Shown piece after piece: positions 7,302 to 15,934 of a stretch of DNA of 64,000 bases; the stretch's first letter is position 1, and each line of letters begins with the position of its first letter. Location of the stretch: the NCBI GenBank assembly GCA_045541035.1, contig JAZQII010000038.1, positions 67,371-131,370 on the forward strand, in the 5' to 3' direction. The notes beneath the pieces were generated by a model. It saw only the letters and a program-made list of their open reading frames with translations, searched no databases and was not told where the DNA came from. Source of the DNA: UMGS1322 sp045541035. GTDB lineage: Bacteria; Bacillota; Clostridia; Christensenellales; QALW01. Made by a program: the position numbers and the translations under genes.

Positions 7302-8564
7302 ATGAGTGGTTTTAAAAATTACCATTTACGCTATATAAAAAGCGTGCTTTATATGCTTGTTGCTCTTGCATTGATCGTGTTGCTTGTTGTAACTGCAATA
7401 GTAAATATTCCAACTAAAAACGTTAATGAACCAACCCACGGAATGGAGTCTTCCACACCTGAACCTGAAAATACAAACCGTATAAAAATTCAGCTTATGG
7501 GAGATATTGTTCTTAACGGTACGCTGATCAGCAGTAACAGCAACGCTTACGGCGAATATAATTTTGACAGTTGCTTTTCTTCAATAGAATCATTTATTGA
7601 CGGCGATGTTTCCATTTTTAATCTTGAAGGCGTTGTTGATGCCCATAAAAACGGAACGGAACTTGCCGGTGCTCCCATATATAATTATCCTATGGAAATA
7701 GTAATGGCTGCGAAAAAAGCAGGGCTTGATGTTTGCATTACCGCCAATGACCGTGCATCGTACTTTTCAAATGAAGGAATAAAGAATAACGTTGAAAATA
7801 TACGAAAAGCAGGGCTTGTTGTTGCAGGAAGTTCTCTTAAAGGCGAGAAGAATTATTTCATTCAAAAGATTAACGGCATTTCCGTTGCCATTCTTGCCTA
7901 TACGGACAAGCTTGTAAACTATGATGAAATTGATAAAGAGCGTATTGCAACGCTTAATTTCCTTGACGTTGAGGGAACAATGGATAGAATAGAGGCTGAT
8001 GTTCGTGAAGTTAAAGAGCAGGGCGCCGAGATCATAATTGTTTCAATGCATTGGGGCGAAGAAATGGCTTCAAAGGTTACCGATGCTCAGAGGGAACTTG
8101 CCGATAGAATGATGAAAAGCGGTGTTGATATTGTTTACGGAACTTTATCTCACGTTTTTCAGCCGGTAACATATAAGAGTATTCTTGATAATTCAGGGGA
8201 AAGTAAGAACGTTCTTGTTGCATATTCTGTGGGAAATTTCTTATCGCAACCTACCGTTACAAGCGGTCAGAAAACACAGCAGAGCGGTATTTTAAATATT
8301 TATATTGAGCGCGATAAAAACGGAAAAGCATATCTTTCAAGCGCTGAGTGTATGCCTATTTATATTTATGCCAAGGCTCTGGATAGCGTTGGCACAAACT
8401 ATTCCTATCACATTTTGCCGGCAACAGAATATGCTTTAAGCGAAACGCGTCCGGATATTTTCCTTAATGATGAAGATTGGGAAAACTGCAAAACTGCATA
8501 TAAAAATATGAAAAGCATTGTTGAGGAAAGCTCGGCAAACGGAATACCTCTTGGCTTAAAATAA
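7302..8564 (+). CDS. membrane-anchored CapA/PgsA-family metallophosphatase-like protein
   Basis: Member of the poly-gamma-glutamate capsule CapA family, which has a calcineurin-like metallophosphatase fold. The 420 residues have one N-terminal membrane helix (about 14-36), a short STPEPENT linker and the family domain with MGDIVLNG, FNLEGVVD, ITANDRASYFSNEG (the usual N-H replaced by N-D), VSMHWGEE and GTLSHVFQP. CAGGAG lies 8 bases from the ATG. No capsule synthesis genes (capB/capC) are nearby, so a direct role in poly-glutamate export is doubtful; many orphan members exist in Clostridia. A perfect promoter precedes and a terminator follows the gene. Confidence 0.85.
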   Translation: MSGFKNYHLRYIKSVLYMLVALALIVLLVVTAIVNIPTKNVNEPTHGMESSTPEPENTNRIKIQLMGDIVLNGTLISSNSNAYGEYNFDSCFSSIESFIDGDVSIFNLEGVVDAHKNGTELAGAPIYNYPMEIVMAAKKAGLDVCITANDRASYFSNEGIKNNVENIRKAGLVVAGSSLKGEKNYFIQKINGISVAILAYTDKLVNYDEIDKERIATLNFLDVEGTMDRIEADVREVKEQGAEIIIVSMHWGEEMASKVTDAQRELADRMMKSGVDIVYGTLSHVFQPVTYKSILDNSGESKNVLVAYSVGNFLSQPTVTSGQKTQQSGILNIYIERDKNGKAYLSSAECMPIYIYAKALDSVGTNYSYHILPATEYALSETRPDIFLNDEDWENCKTAYKNMKSIVEESSANGIPLGLK

Positions 8565-8572
8565 AATATATT

Positions 8573-8597
8573 AGCCACCGTAAAAGGTGGCTTTTTT
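8573..8597 (+). terminator. intrinsic terminator after the CapA-like gene
   Basis: Seven-pair stem AGCCACC/GGTGGCT (8573-8579, 8586-8592) followed by T5. The ribosome site of the next gene begins at once, so downstream expression probably relies on read-through. Confidence 0.85.
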
Positions 8598-8611
8598 CAG
8601 GAGTATATACA

Positions 8612-10225
8612 ATGAACGATCTAAAATATTTTGAACTTCATAAAAACGCAAAAAGGGAATATCTTGCAAAAGGTAAAAAATACATTACCTTTGATGAAAA
8701 TTGGTCTTTCAAAGAAACTGACCTTGATATTTCTTTTGCCCTTGATGATTTTAAAACTTGCCTTAAAAAATCTTTTGCAGTTGAATTATCGGATAAGGGA
8801 AAGAATAGAATCGCTTTTGCTATTGAAGAAACGGCTTATGATTTTATAATAAAAGTCGAAGAAAATTCCGTTTTGTTTAAAGCATCTGATGAGTTTTTGC
8901 TTGTTCAGGCAATTTATTATGCTGAAGACATTATGAAGCAGTTCGGAGATGCTTCTTTAGAGAAAAAAGATTACGAAATATCTGTAAAAAACAAAAACCG
9001 TATTGCAACTTCTGCCCTTGAAAACGGCGTATATACGGAGGAATACTTAAATATTCTTCTTCACTTTGGCTATAACGGCGTTATTTTTTATAAGCATGAT
9101 GAAAAATCCCTTGAACTTGTTCGTAAGGCAAAAATGAAAGCGTATCTTTTTTCTGATGAATTATGTTATGAGAAACTTTATGACGGAATCATTTCAGAAA
9201 AATCAAATATAGTTTCCCTTGAAAATAAAGAAAACAAAATTGATTTTATTAAAAATTCTGATAAAAACACAACTGTTATTTTGCCCTTTGATGAAAATCA
9301 AAATATTGAGCGAGACGGTGTTTCTTTTAAAACAAAATCAGGATCTCTCATTATGGCTCAACCGTCAGATGAATTTATTGAATGCTATAAATTAGCAAAA
9401 GAGCAGGAAATTCAAGTATGGGTTCTTAATTCTTCAGGAGGAAGAACAACGGAGTTCGGCGCAGTTCCTTATATCCCTGCGATGATGCAATGGTTCATGC
9501 GATCCGTTTCTTTAAGTGAATTTGAAATTCAGGCAACCGTTGAGTGCGGAAATTACGGATTCATTCCGTCGATTGTCGGTGAGTTTACAAAAATGCAGAA
9601 TTTTTCTCCTTGCGATGAAGGCGGAATTTGTATCCAAAAACTCGCCGCTATGCACTTTGGCCCTGAAAATACCGAAAAAGTCATGATGGCTTTTAAAAAA
9701 GTTACCGACGGTGTAAACTATCTTATTTATAATTATGCAGATTTTGAAGGACCTATGCAGTTTGGCCCTGCATATCCCTTAATTAACGGAAAACTTTATG
9801 AGTATGATTTTGATAAATATGATATTACTCTTGAAACTGATGTTAATTTAAAGGCGGCAGACTGTTTTAATAAAGGCGCAATGATATTAAGGCATATTGA
9901 TAATTCTGAAGCCAAAAATCTTATGTATATATTGAATTTTGCAGTAAACACGCTTGTTACCTGCGCAAATACCAAACGCTGGTATCGCAGAATTGATGCT
10001 CTTGAAAAAACAGATACAGATTATAAACAGAAGTTTTTATATGAGCAATTGCTCAAAATAGGCGAGCAAGAAATAAAAAATGCTTATGATACTGCAGAAA
10101 TTTTAATAAACGCGCCTTTTCTTGAGGGAAATAATACTGATTTGCTTTGTACGGCAAACGCACTGGATGCAAAAATACGTCTTACGGAAAATGCAATAAA
10201 CGAAATCCGTAAAAAAGTGTTATAA
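8612..10225 (+). CDS. putative glycoside hydrolase, family not recognised
   Basis: A 537-residue soluble protein without signal peptide. Residues about 40-120 resemble the small alpha/beta domain that precedes the TIM barrel in GH20, GH67 and GH84-type enzymes (FDFIIKVEENSVLFKASDEFLLVQAIYYAEDIM, given here in part as ASDEFLLVQAIYYAED). The middle follows a weak barrel pattern and the C-terminal part is helical, with AAMHFGPENTEKVMMAFK resembling the all-helical tail of alpha-glucuronidase-like enzymes. A clear catalytic acid pair could not be assigned. CAGGAG precedes the ATG. Function and substrate are unknown; a sugar-processing role is an inference from fold only. Confidence 0.55.
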   Translation: MNDLKYFELHKNAKREYLAKGKKYITFDENWSFKETDLDISFALDDFKTCLKKSFAVELSDKGKNRIAFAIEETAYDFIIKVEENSVLFKASDEFLLVQAIYYAEDIMKQFGDASLEKKDYEISVKNKNRIATSALENGVYTEEYLNILLHFGYNGVIFYKHDEKSLELVRKAKMKAYLFSDELCYEKLYDGIISEKSNIVSLENKENKIDFIKNSDKNTTVILPFDENQNIERDGVSFKTKSGSLIMAQPSDEFIECYKLAKEQEIQVWVLNSSGGRTTEFGAVPYIPAMMQWFMRSVSLSEFEIQATVECGNYGFIPSIVGEFTKMQNFSPCDEGGICIQKLAAMHFGPENTEKVMMAFKKVTDGVNYLIYNYADFEGPMQFGPAYPLINGKLYEYDFDKYDITLETDVNLKAADCFNKGAMILRHIDNSEAKNLMYILNFAVNTLVTCANTKRWYRRIDALEKTDTDYKQKFLYEQLLKIGEQEIKNAYDTAEILINAPFLEGNNTDLLCTANALDAKIRLTENAINEIRKKVL

Positions 10226-10250
10226 AACAGTAGTCTGTTTTTTAGTTTTG

Positions 10251-10259
10251 TGATAAAAT
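10251..10259 (+). promoter_or_regulatory. extended -10 promoter for sufCB
   Basis: TGATAAAAT (TG-n-TAAAAT) 30 bases before the sufC start; the -35 region (TAGTCT, 10231-10236) is poor, which is typical of extended -10 promoters. Confidence 0.5.
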
Positions 10260-10288
10260 AAAGTAAATGTTCTATGGAGGCTTTTACG

Positions 10289-11017
10289 ATGCTTGAATTA
10301 CAACACGTTACTTATCGTGTAAAAGATGAAAATAATGTTGAAAAAGAAATTTTAAAGGATATTTCTGTTAAAATAAACGATCGCTTCGTGGCGGTTACGG
10401 GCCCTAACGGCGGCGGAAAAAGTACGTTAGCCAAAATTATTTCAGGTATTTATACGCCCACAAGCGGAAAAATTATTTTAGACGGGGAAGATATCACAGA
10501 CCTTTCTATTACTGAAAGAGCAAAAAAAGGTATTAGTTTTGCATTTCAGCAACCTGTTCGTTTTAAGGGCATAACCGTTAAAGATCTGATCTCCCTTGCG
10601 GCAGGTAAAAACCTTAAAATTGCTGAAGCTTGCGACTATCTTTCCGAGGTTGGCTTATGCGCAAGAGATTATATTAACCGTGAGGTAAATGCATCTCTTT
10701 CAGGTGGCGAACTTAAAAGAATTGAAATTGCCATGATTATTGCCCGTGGCACCAAGTTCTCGGTTTTTGATGAACCTGAAGCAGGTATTGACCTTTGGTC
10801 GTTTAATAATTTGATTCAGGTTTTCCAAAGTATGCATGAGAAAATTAACGGTACGATCCTAATTATTTCTCATCAGGAAAGAATTCTTGATATTGCAGAT
10901 AAGATTCTTGTTGTTGCCGAAGGCAGAATTGCTGATTTCGGCGTGAAAAAAGATATATTGCCAAGCCTTTTAAGCGGCAAGCAGATTGCCTGCAAAACAC
11001 TTATAGATAAACTTTAA
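10289..11017 (+). CDS. sufC: Fe-S cluster assembly ATPase SufC (SmsC-like)
   Basis: ABC-type ATPase that drives the SufB scaffold during iron-sulfur cluster assembly. The 242 residues contain Walker A GPNGGGKST (38-46), a Q loop (AFQQPVRF), signature LSGGE (137-141), Walker B VFDEPEAGID with Glu162, and the H loop ISHQE. The DEPEAG form rather than DEPTSG is a SufC hallmark. The ATG at 10289 has GGAGG eight bases upstream; an ATG 15 bases earlier overlaps that ribosome site and was rejected. It is paired with sufB nine bases downstream and with no other suf gene. Confidence 0.93.
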   Translation: MLELQHVTYRVKDENNVEKEILKDISVKINDRFVAVTGPNGGGKSTLAKIISGIYTPTSGKIILDGEDITDLSITERAKKGISFAFQQPVRFKGITVKDLISLAAGKNLKIAEACDYLSEVGLCARDYINREVNASLSGGELKRIEIAMIIARGTKFSVFDEPEAGIDLWSFNNLIQVFQSMHEKINGTILIISHQERILDIADKILVVAEGRIADFGVKKDILPSLLSGKQIACKTLIDKL

Positions 11018-11026
11018 GGAGTTTTT

Positions 11027-11944
11027 ATGAATCAGATACAGAAAGACCTGCTTGAACAGATCGCAGGCATACATGAAGTTCCACAAGGCGCCTATAATAT
11101 CCGTATGAACGGTGAAGGTGCCGCAAGAAATACAACTGAAAATATTGATATTGTTACCAAAGAAGATAAGCCGGGTATTGATATAATAATTAAACCCAAT
11201 ACGAAAAATGAACGCGTTCATATTCCCGTTATTTTAAGTCAGACAGGGCTTACTGATCTTGTGTATAACGACTTTTTTATCGGTGATAATGCTGACGTTA
11301 CCATCGTAGCAGGTTGCGGTATTCATAATTCAGGCGACGAAAAAAGCCAACACGACGGCATACATACCTTTCACGTTGGTAAAAATGCCCGTATCAGATA
11401 TATTGAAAAGCATTATGGCGAAGGTGACGGCAACGGCGAAAACGTCATGAATCCCACAACCATAGTTTTCATTGATGAAAACGGTTATATGGAAATGGAA
11501 ACCGTGCAAATTAAGGGCATTTCTTCAACAAAACGCGATACTAAAGCAACGCTGGAAAAAGGTGCGACGCTTATTGTTAAAGAAAAACTTATGACTCATG
11601 GCAAACAGTATGCAGAAACTAACTTTGATGTTGACTTGAACGGTGAAGATTCATCAACGCACGTTGTTTCCCGCGCCGTTGCAAAAGATGAATCAAGGCA
11701 GTTGTTCTTATCGAACGTAAAGGGAAATAACCGTTCAAGCGGACACACGGAGTGCGATGCAATTATTATGGATAATGCTGTTGTTAAAGCAATTCCCGAA
11801 ATTACTGCCGCGCACGTTGATGCAAGCCTTATTCACGAAGCCGCTATCGGTAAGATTGCAGGTGAACAAATTATAAAACTTATGACTTTAGGCTTAACCG
11901 AAAAAGAAGCAGAGGAACAGATAATAAGCGGTTTCTTAAAATAA
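11027..11944 (+). CDS. sufB: Fe-S cluster scaffold SufB/SufD-family protein (SmsB-like)
   Basis: Scaffold of the two-gene SUF-like system. At 305 residues it is far shorter than SufB (about 465) and lacks the N-terminal extension, but retains the SufBD beta-helix core: GIHTFHVGKNARIRYIEKHYGEG, LEKGATLIVKEKLMTHG, NVKGNNRSSGHTECDAI and the C-terminal AHVDASLIHEAAIGKIAGEQI...LMTLGLTEKEAEE-I-GFLK. Cysteine and histidine candidates for cluster assembly (HTECD, EAAIG region) are visible. AAGGAG is seven bases from the ATG. SufS, SufU, SufD and SufE are absent from the window, consistent with the minimal SmsCB type. Confidence 0.9.
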   Translation: MNQIQKDLLEQIAGIHEVPQGAYNIRMNGEGAARNTTENIDIVTKEDKPGIDIIIKPNTKNERVHIPVILSQTGLTDLVYNDFFIGDNADVTIVAGCGIHNSGDEKSQHDGIHTFHVGKNARIRYIEKHYGEGDGNGENVMNPTTIVFIDENGYMEMETVQIKGISSTKRDTKATLEKGATLIVKEKLMTHGKQYAETNFDVDLNGEDSSTHVVSRAVAKDESRQLFLSNVKGNNRSSGHTECDAIIMDNAVVKAIPEITAAHVDASLIHEAAIGKIAGEQIIKLMTLGLTEKEAEEQIISGFLK

Positions 11945-11956
11945 TCGAGGATAATT

Positions 11957-12937
11957 ATGAAACTTTTTGTTTATTCATTCAGAAGCTTTGACGAGAAAAA
12001 AGTTTTTGATGAACTGAAAACCAAATATGATTTTGAATATGACTATACTCACGAATATCCAAACGTTGAAAATGCACATCTTGCAAAAGGATATGATGCA
12101 GTTTCCTTTACGCCGTGTACTTGCGATAAAAATTTAATCGATGCTTTTCATGCAGTAGGCGTAAAGTATATTGCCGCAAGAAGTATCGGTTATAATCACA
12201 TAGATATCGAATATGCCAAAAGCCTTGGCATGGGAGTTTGCCACGTTAATTACGAGCCTGATACGGTTGCCGATTATGCCCTTATGCTTATGTTGATGGG
12301 CGTAAGAAAAGCCGTTCATATAATAAAACGTGCAGAAATTCAGGATTTTTCCTTAAAAGGCAAATTGGGTAAAGACCTTTGCGATTGTACTGTCGGCGTA
12401 ATCGGAACGGGTAAGATCGGTGCAACGGTTATTAAAAGACTTTCTGCCTTTGGCTCAAAAGTTCTTGCATATGATCCTTACGTTAATCAATCTGTTAAAG
12501 ACTTGTGTACCTACGTTTCTTTAGATGAACTTTTAGAGAAAAGCGATATTATAACGGTTCACGCTCTTGTAACGGAAGAAAATTACCACCTTCTCAACAA
12601 TGATGCTTTCGATAAAATGAAAGATGGGGTAATGGTAATAAATACTGCCCGTGGGCTTTTAATTGATACAGATGCTTTAATAGACGCTCTTACGTCAGGC
12701 AAAGTAGGTTTTGCAGGACTTGACGTTTTAGAAAATGAAGACGGACTTTATTATTATAACAGAATCGGTGATATAATCGATAATCCGCAAATGGCGCGTC
12801 TTCGTGCTTTTCCAAACGTTCTTTTAATGCCGCACACCGCATTTTATACCGAAAAAGTTGTTTATGCTATGGCAGAAAACGTGGTTAAAGGCGTTATCGA
12901 CATGATTGAAGGCAATCCTAATCCGCTCATAAATTAA
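11957..12937 (+). CDS. D-lactate dehydrogenase family protein (VanH/LdhA-like)
   Basis: NAD-dependent D-2-hydroxyacid dehydrogenase, 326 residues, most likely interconverting pyruvate and D-lactate. It shows ARSIGYNHIDIEYAKSLG, YEPDTVADYALMLMLM, the Rossmann motif GVIGTGKIG (about 147-155), catalytic Arg in NTARGLLIDTDAL, Glu in LDVLENEDGLY and His in MPHTAFYTEK. The RSIG-NHID and PHTA-YTE forms place it with VanH and LdhA rather than with glycerate or phosphoglycerate dehydrogenases. It follows sufB by 12 bases and may share that transcript. No vanA or vanX is present, so a fermentative role is likelier than glycopeptide resistance. Confidence 0.88.
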   Translation: MKLFVYSFRSFDEKKVFDELKTKYDFEYDYTHEYPNVENAHLAKGYDAVSFTPCTCDKNLIDAFHAVGVKYIAARSIGYNHIDIEYAKSLGMGVCHVNYEPDTVADYALMLMLMGVRKAVHIIKRAEIQDFSLKGKLGKDLCDCTVGVIGTGKIGATVIKRLSAFGSKVLAYDPYVNQSVKDLCTYVSLDELLEKSDIITVHALVTEENYHLLNNDAFDKMKDGVMVINTARGLLIDTDALIDALTSGKVGFAGLDVLENEDGLYYYNRIGDIIDNPQMARLRAFPNVLLMPHTAFYTEKVVYAMAENVVKGVIDMIEGNPNPLIN

Positions 12938-12943
12938 ATTGAT

Positions 12944-12974
12944 GATCTGTATCGAAAATACAGATCCTTTTTTT
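12944..12974 (+). terminator. intrinsic terminator of the suf-ldh transcript
   Basis: Nine-pair perfect stem (12944-12952 with 12958-12966), CGAAA loop, followed by a run of seven T. Confidence 0.88.
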
Positions 12975-12982
12975 ATCATTTT

Positions 12983-13025
12983 ATCGACTAAATCGATTGA
13001 CTAAATAAACAAAAAATATTAAAAT
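12983..13025 (+). promoter_or_regulatory. promoter and operator-like repeats of the aromatic operon
   Basis: TTGACT (12997-13002), 17 bases and TAAAAT (13020-13025) form the promoter. The -35 lies inside a repeat: GACTAAAT occurs at 12986 and, as TTGACTAAAT, again at 12997, and ATCGA...TCGAT forms a short inverted repeat around 12983-12997. This is a plausible repressor site for end-product control. No peptide-coding attenuator was seen in the 34 bases left before aroF. Confidence 0.6.
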
Positions 13026-13059
13026 TATATATATTATTTTACACAAGGAGTACAGTACA

Positions 13060-14061
13060 ATGATCGCAGTAATCAAGCAGGGAACAGAGCAAAAGCAAAT
13101 TGACAATCTTATTCAGTGGCTTAATACACAGGGTGTATCAACACATATTTCAAACGGTGAATATTCAACGGTATTAGGACTTGTTGGCGATACTTCAAGA
13201 ATCGATATAGAACTTTTGGAGAATCTTGAGATTGTTGAAACAGTTAAGCGAATCAGCGAACCTTTTAAAAGCGCCAACCGTAAATTCCATCCTGATGATA
13301 CGGTAATTGACGTTAACGGTTATAAAATCGGCGGCGGTCATTTTGCATATATAGCAGGTCCTTGCTCGGTTGAATCGGAAGAACAGATTCTTGAAGTTGC
13401 AATGCGCGTAAAAAAAGCAGGCGCAAACTTTCTTCGTGGCGGTGCTTTTAAACCAAGAACTTCACCTTATGATTTCCAAGGACTTCAGGCAACGGGCCTT
13501 GAACTTCTTAAACTTGCCAAAAAAGAAACGGGCATGCCTATTGTAACTGAAATTATGTCAACAAGACATCTTCCTTTATTTGAAGACGTTGATATTATTC
13601 AGGTAGGCGCAAGAAATATGCAGAACTTTGAACTTTTAAAAGAACTCGGTAAAACAGATAAGCCTATTCTTTTAAAGCGCGGTCTTGCAAACAACCTTAA
13701 AGAACTTCTTATGAGCGCTGAATATATTATGGCAGGCGGTAACGAAAAAATTATTCTTTGTGAGCGTGGTATCCGTACCTTTGAAACTTATACAAGAAAT
13801 ACTCTTGATGTTTCAGCAGTTCCCATGCTTCACGAACTTACACATCTTCCCGTTGTTGTTGATCCAAGCCATGCAAGCGGTATGGCACGTCTTGTTAAAC
13901 CTATGGCAATGTCTGCGGCGGCTGCAGGGTGTGATGGTCTTATGATCGAGGTTCACAATAATCCTCAAAAAGCGCTTTGTGACGGTGCTCAATCACTTAC
14001 ACCTGATCAGTTTGATGACGTTACAAAAGCAGTTGAGCGTGTTCGCGAGGCAATAAAATGA
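13060..14061 (+). CDS. aroF: 3-deoxy-7-phosphoheptulonate synthase, type I beta
   Basis: First enzyme of the shikimate pathway: condenses phosphoenolpyruvate with erythrose 4-phosphate. The 333 residues have an N-terminal ferredoxin-like regulatory domain (about 1-75) of the Thermotoga/Clostridium type, then the TIM barrel with AGPCSVES (99-106, metal-binding Cys102), RGGAFKPRTSPYDFQG, KRGL, ILCERGIRTFE and DPSHASG. No chorismate mutase is fused to it. AAGGAG sits 14 bases upstream of the ATG. It opens the operon and overlaps tyrA by four bases. The regulatory domain suggests feedback inhibition by an aromatic amino acid. Confidence 0.96.
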   Translation: MIAVIKQGTEQKQIDNLIQWLNTQGVSTHISNGEYSTVLGLVGDTSRIDIELLENLEIVETVKRISEPFKSANRKFHPDDTVIDVNGYKIGGGHFAYIAGPCSVESEEQILEVAMRVKKAGANFLRGGAFKPRTSPYDFQGLQATGLELLKLAKKETGMPIVTEIMSTRHLPLFEDVDIIQVGARNMQNFELLKELGKTDKPILLKRGLANNLKELLMSAEYIMAGGNEKIILCERGIRTFETYTRNTLDVSAVPMLHELTHLPVVVDPSHASGMARLVKPMAMSAAAAGCDGLMIEVHNNPQKALCDGAQSLTPDQFDDVTKAVERVREAIK

Positions 14062-14891
14062 TAGTTGGAATTGTTGGTTTGGGCCTTATCGGCGGTTCTT
14101 TTGTAAAAGCCATAAAAGCATATACCGATCATCAGGTTTACGCTTTCGATATTAAAAACGATACCGTTGAGTTTGCTAAGTGTATGAATATAGTTGATGA
14201 AACACTTAATGAAAACAACGTAAATAAATGTGATTATATTTTAATTTCGGTTTATCCTGAAGCGGCTGTAAATTGGCTTAAAGATAATCAGAAATTTTTG
14301 AAGAAAAATGCAATAGTTATTGACTGTTGCGGTGTAAAGCAGCATATTTGCCCTGAATGTTTTGAAATAGCCGAAAAAAATGGATTTACTTTCATTGGCG
14401 GACATCCTATGGCAGGCTATCATAAGTCAGGATTTAAGTATGCAAAAGAAACGCTTTATAAGGGGGCATCAATGATTCTTGTTCCCGAAAATGCCCGAAA
14501 TATCGAACTTTTAGCAGATGTAACTTCTTTTTTTAAGAGCCTTGGATTTTCAAGCATAACAGTTACTGATGCAGAAACACACGATAAAAATATAGCATTC
14601 ACTTCGCAACTTGCCCACGTAGTATCAAATGCTTACGTTAAAAGTCCTCGTGCAATGGTGCATAAAGGGTTTTCTGCAGGAAGTTATAAAGATCTTACCC
14701 GTGTTGCATATCTTAATGAAGATATGTGGACAGAACTTTTTATGGATAATAAAAAATTCCTTAAAGAAGAAATCGATACTATAATTTCCGAACTTCAGAA
14801 ATATAGTGATGCAATAGAAAAAGATGATTCTGTTGCCCTTAAAGAACTTCTTAAAGAGGGCAGAGAGAGAAAGGAACTTATTGATAAGTGA
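14058..14891 (+). CDS. tyrA: prephenate dehydrogenase
   Basis: NAD(P)-dependent oxidative decarboxylation of prephenate to 4-hydroxyphenylpyruvate, the tyrosine branch. The 277 residues carry the nucleotide-binding GIVGLGLIGGSFVKAI at the N-terminus, CCGVKQH, GGHPMAGYHKSGFKYA with the substrate-binding His, and TSQLAHVVSNAYVKSP. There is no ACT domain, so feedback control would have to come from another domain or step. Its start overlaps aroF in an ATGA junction and its stop overlaps aroB. Confidence 0.95.
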   Translation: MIVGIVGLGLIGGSFVKAIKAYTDHQVYAFDIKNDTVEFAKCMNIVDETLNENNVNKCDYILISVYPEAAVNWLKDNQKFLKKNAIVIDCCGVKQHICPECFEIAEKNGFTFIGGHPMAGYHKSGFKYAKETLYKGASMILVPENARNIELLADVTSFFKSLGFSSITVTDAETHDKNIAFTSQLAHVVSNAYVKSPRAMVHKGFSAGSYKDLTRVAYLNEDMWTELFMDNKKFLKEEIDTIISELQKYSDAIEKDDSVALKELLKEGRERKELIDK

Positions 14892-15934
14892 AAACTGTTA
14901 AGATAAACACTTCAAAATCTTACGAAGTCCTTATCGGTCAAGGCATTCTTGAAAAAGCAGGCGAACTTGTAAAAGAAAAAGTCGGTTTTTCGAGAATCTG
15001 TATTATAACTGACGATACTGTTGACTCTCTTTACGGAGAAAAAACGGTTGATAGTTTTGAAAAAGCAGGTTTTGCGGTTGAAAAATTTGTTATCCCTCAC
15101 GGTGAACAAAGCAAAAGTTGCGAAAATTTATTTAATATCGTAAACACTCTTGCAAAGATGCGGTTTACAAGATCCGATATGCTTGTCGCATTAGGCGGCG
15201 GCGTAGTAGGTGATCTCACCGGCTTTTGCGCGGCAACCTATATGCGCGGTATCCGATTTATTCAGATTCCCACAACACTTCTTGCGGCGGTGGATTCTTC
15301 TGTTGGCGGAAAAACGGCTGTTGACCTTCCTTATGGCAAAAATCTGTTTGGTGCATTCTGGCAACCTTCGCTTGTAATTTGCGATACAGATACCCTTGAT
15401 ACCTTATCGGAAGAAATCTATGCTGACGGTACTGCGGAAATTATCAAGTACGGCATGATCTGTGATAAAAATCTTTTTTATAAAGTTAAATCGGGCAAGT
15501 GGGACAGAGTGGAAGTTATTTCCCGTTGTGTTGAAATAAAGCGTGACGTAGTAAACGAAGATGAGTTTGAAAAAGGTTTAAGGCAGATCTTAAACTACGG
15601 GCATACTTTCGGTCACGGCGTTGAAGCGTTAAGTGATTTCACTTTAACACACGGTTCATGTGTTGCAATCGGAATGTGCATGGTAACGAGGGCATTTGTA
15701 AAAAAAGGCGAAATTGATGCTTTGGTTTACAAAGAACTTGAAGAATCTTTAAAAGCAAATAAATTGCCTGTTTCTTGTGAATTTGATGCTGAAAGTATTT
15801 TTGATATAGTTACAGCAGATAAAAAGCGTAATGGCAACTCTATAAACTTAATAGTTGTCAAAGAAATAGGAAAAAATGAAATTCAGAAAGTAGAACTTGA
15901 TAAGATAAAAGAACTTATCAGTTTAGGATTATAA
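14888..15934 (+). CDS. aroB: 3-dehydroquinate synthase
   Basis: Second step of the shikimate pathway, cyclising DAHP with bound NAD and zinc. The 348 residues start at GTG overlapping tyrA. Motifs include LVALGGGVVGDLTGFCAATYMRG, PTTLLAAVDSSVGGKTAVDLP, NLFGAFWQP, the metal site with Glu in DGTAEIIKYG and His in LNYGHTFGHGVE, and DKKRNGNSINL. The length is normal for the family. It shares one base with the start of aroA. Confidence 0.97.
   Translation: MKTVKINTSKSYEVLIGQGILEKAGELVKEKVGFSRICIITDDTVDSLYGEKTVDSFEKAGFAVEKFVIPHGEQSKSCENLFNIVNTLAKMRFTRSDMLVALGGGVVGDLTGFCAATYMRGIRFIQIPTTLLAAVDSSVGGKTAVDLPYGKNLFGAFWQPSLVICDTDTLDTLSEEIYADGTAEIIKYGMICDKNLFYKVKSGKWDRVEVISRCVEIKRDVVNEDEFEKGLRQILNYGHTFGHGVEALSDFTLTHGSCVAIGMCMVTRAFVKKGEIDALVYKELEESLKANKLPVSCEFDAESIFDIVTADKKRNGNSINLIVVKEIGKNEIQKVELDKIKELISLGL

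Noticed and set aside
11957..12937. Glycopeptide resistance (vanH) locus
   Set aside because: No vanA ligase, vanX dipeptidase or vanRS pair; LdhA-like fermentation enzyme is the simpler reading.
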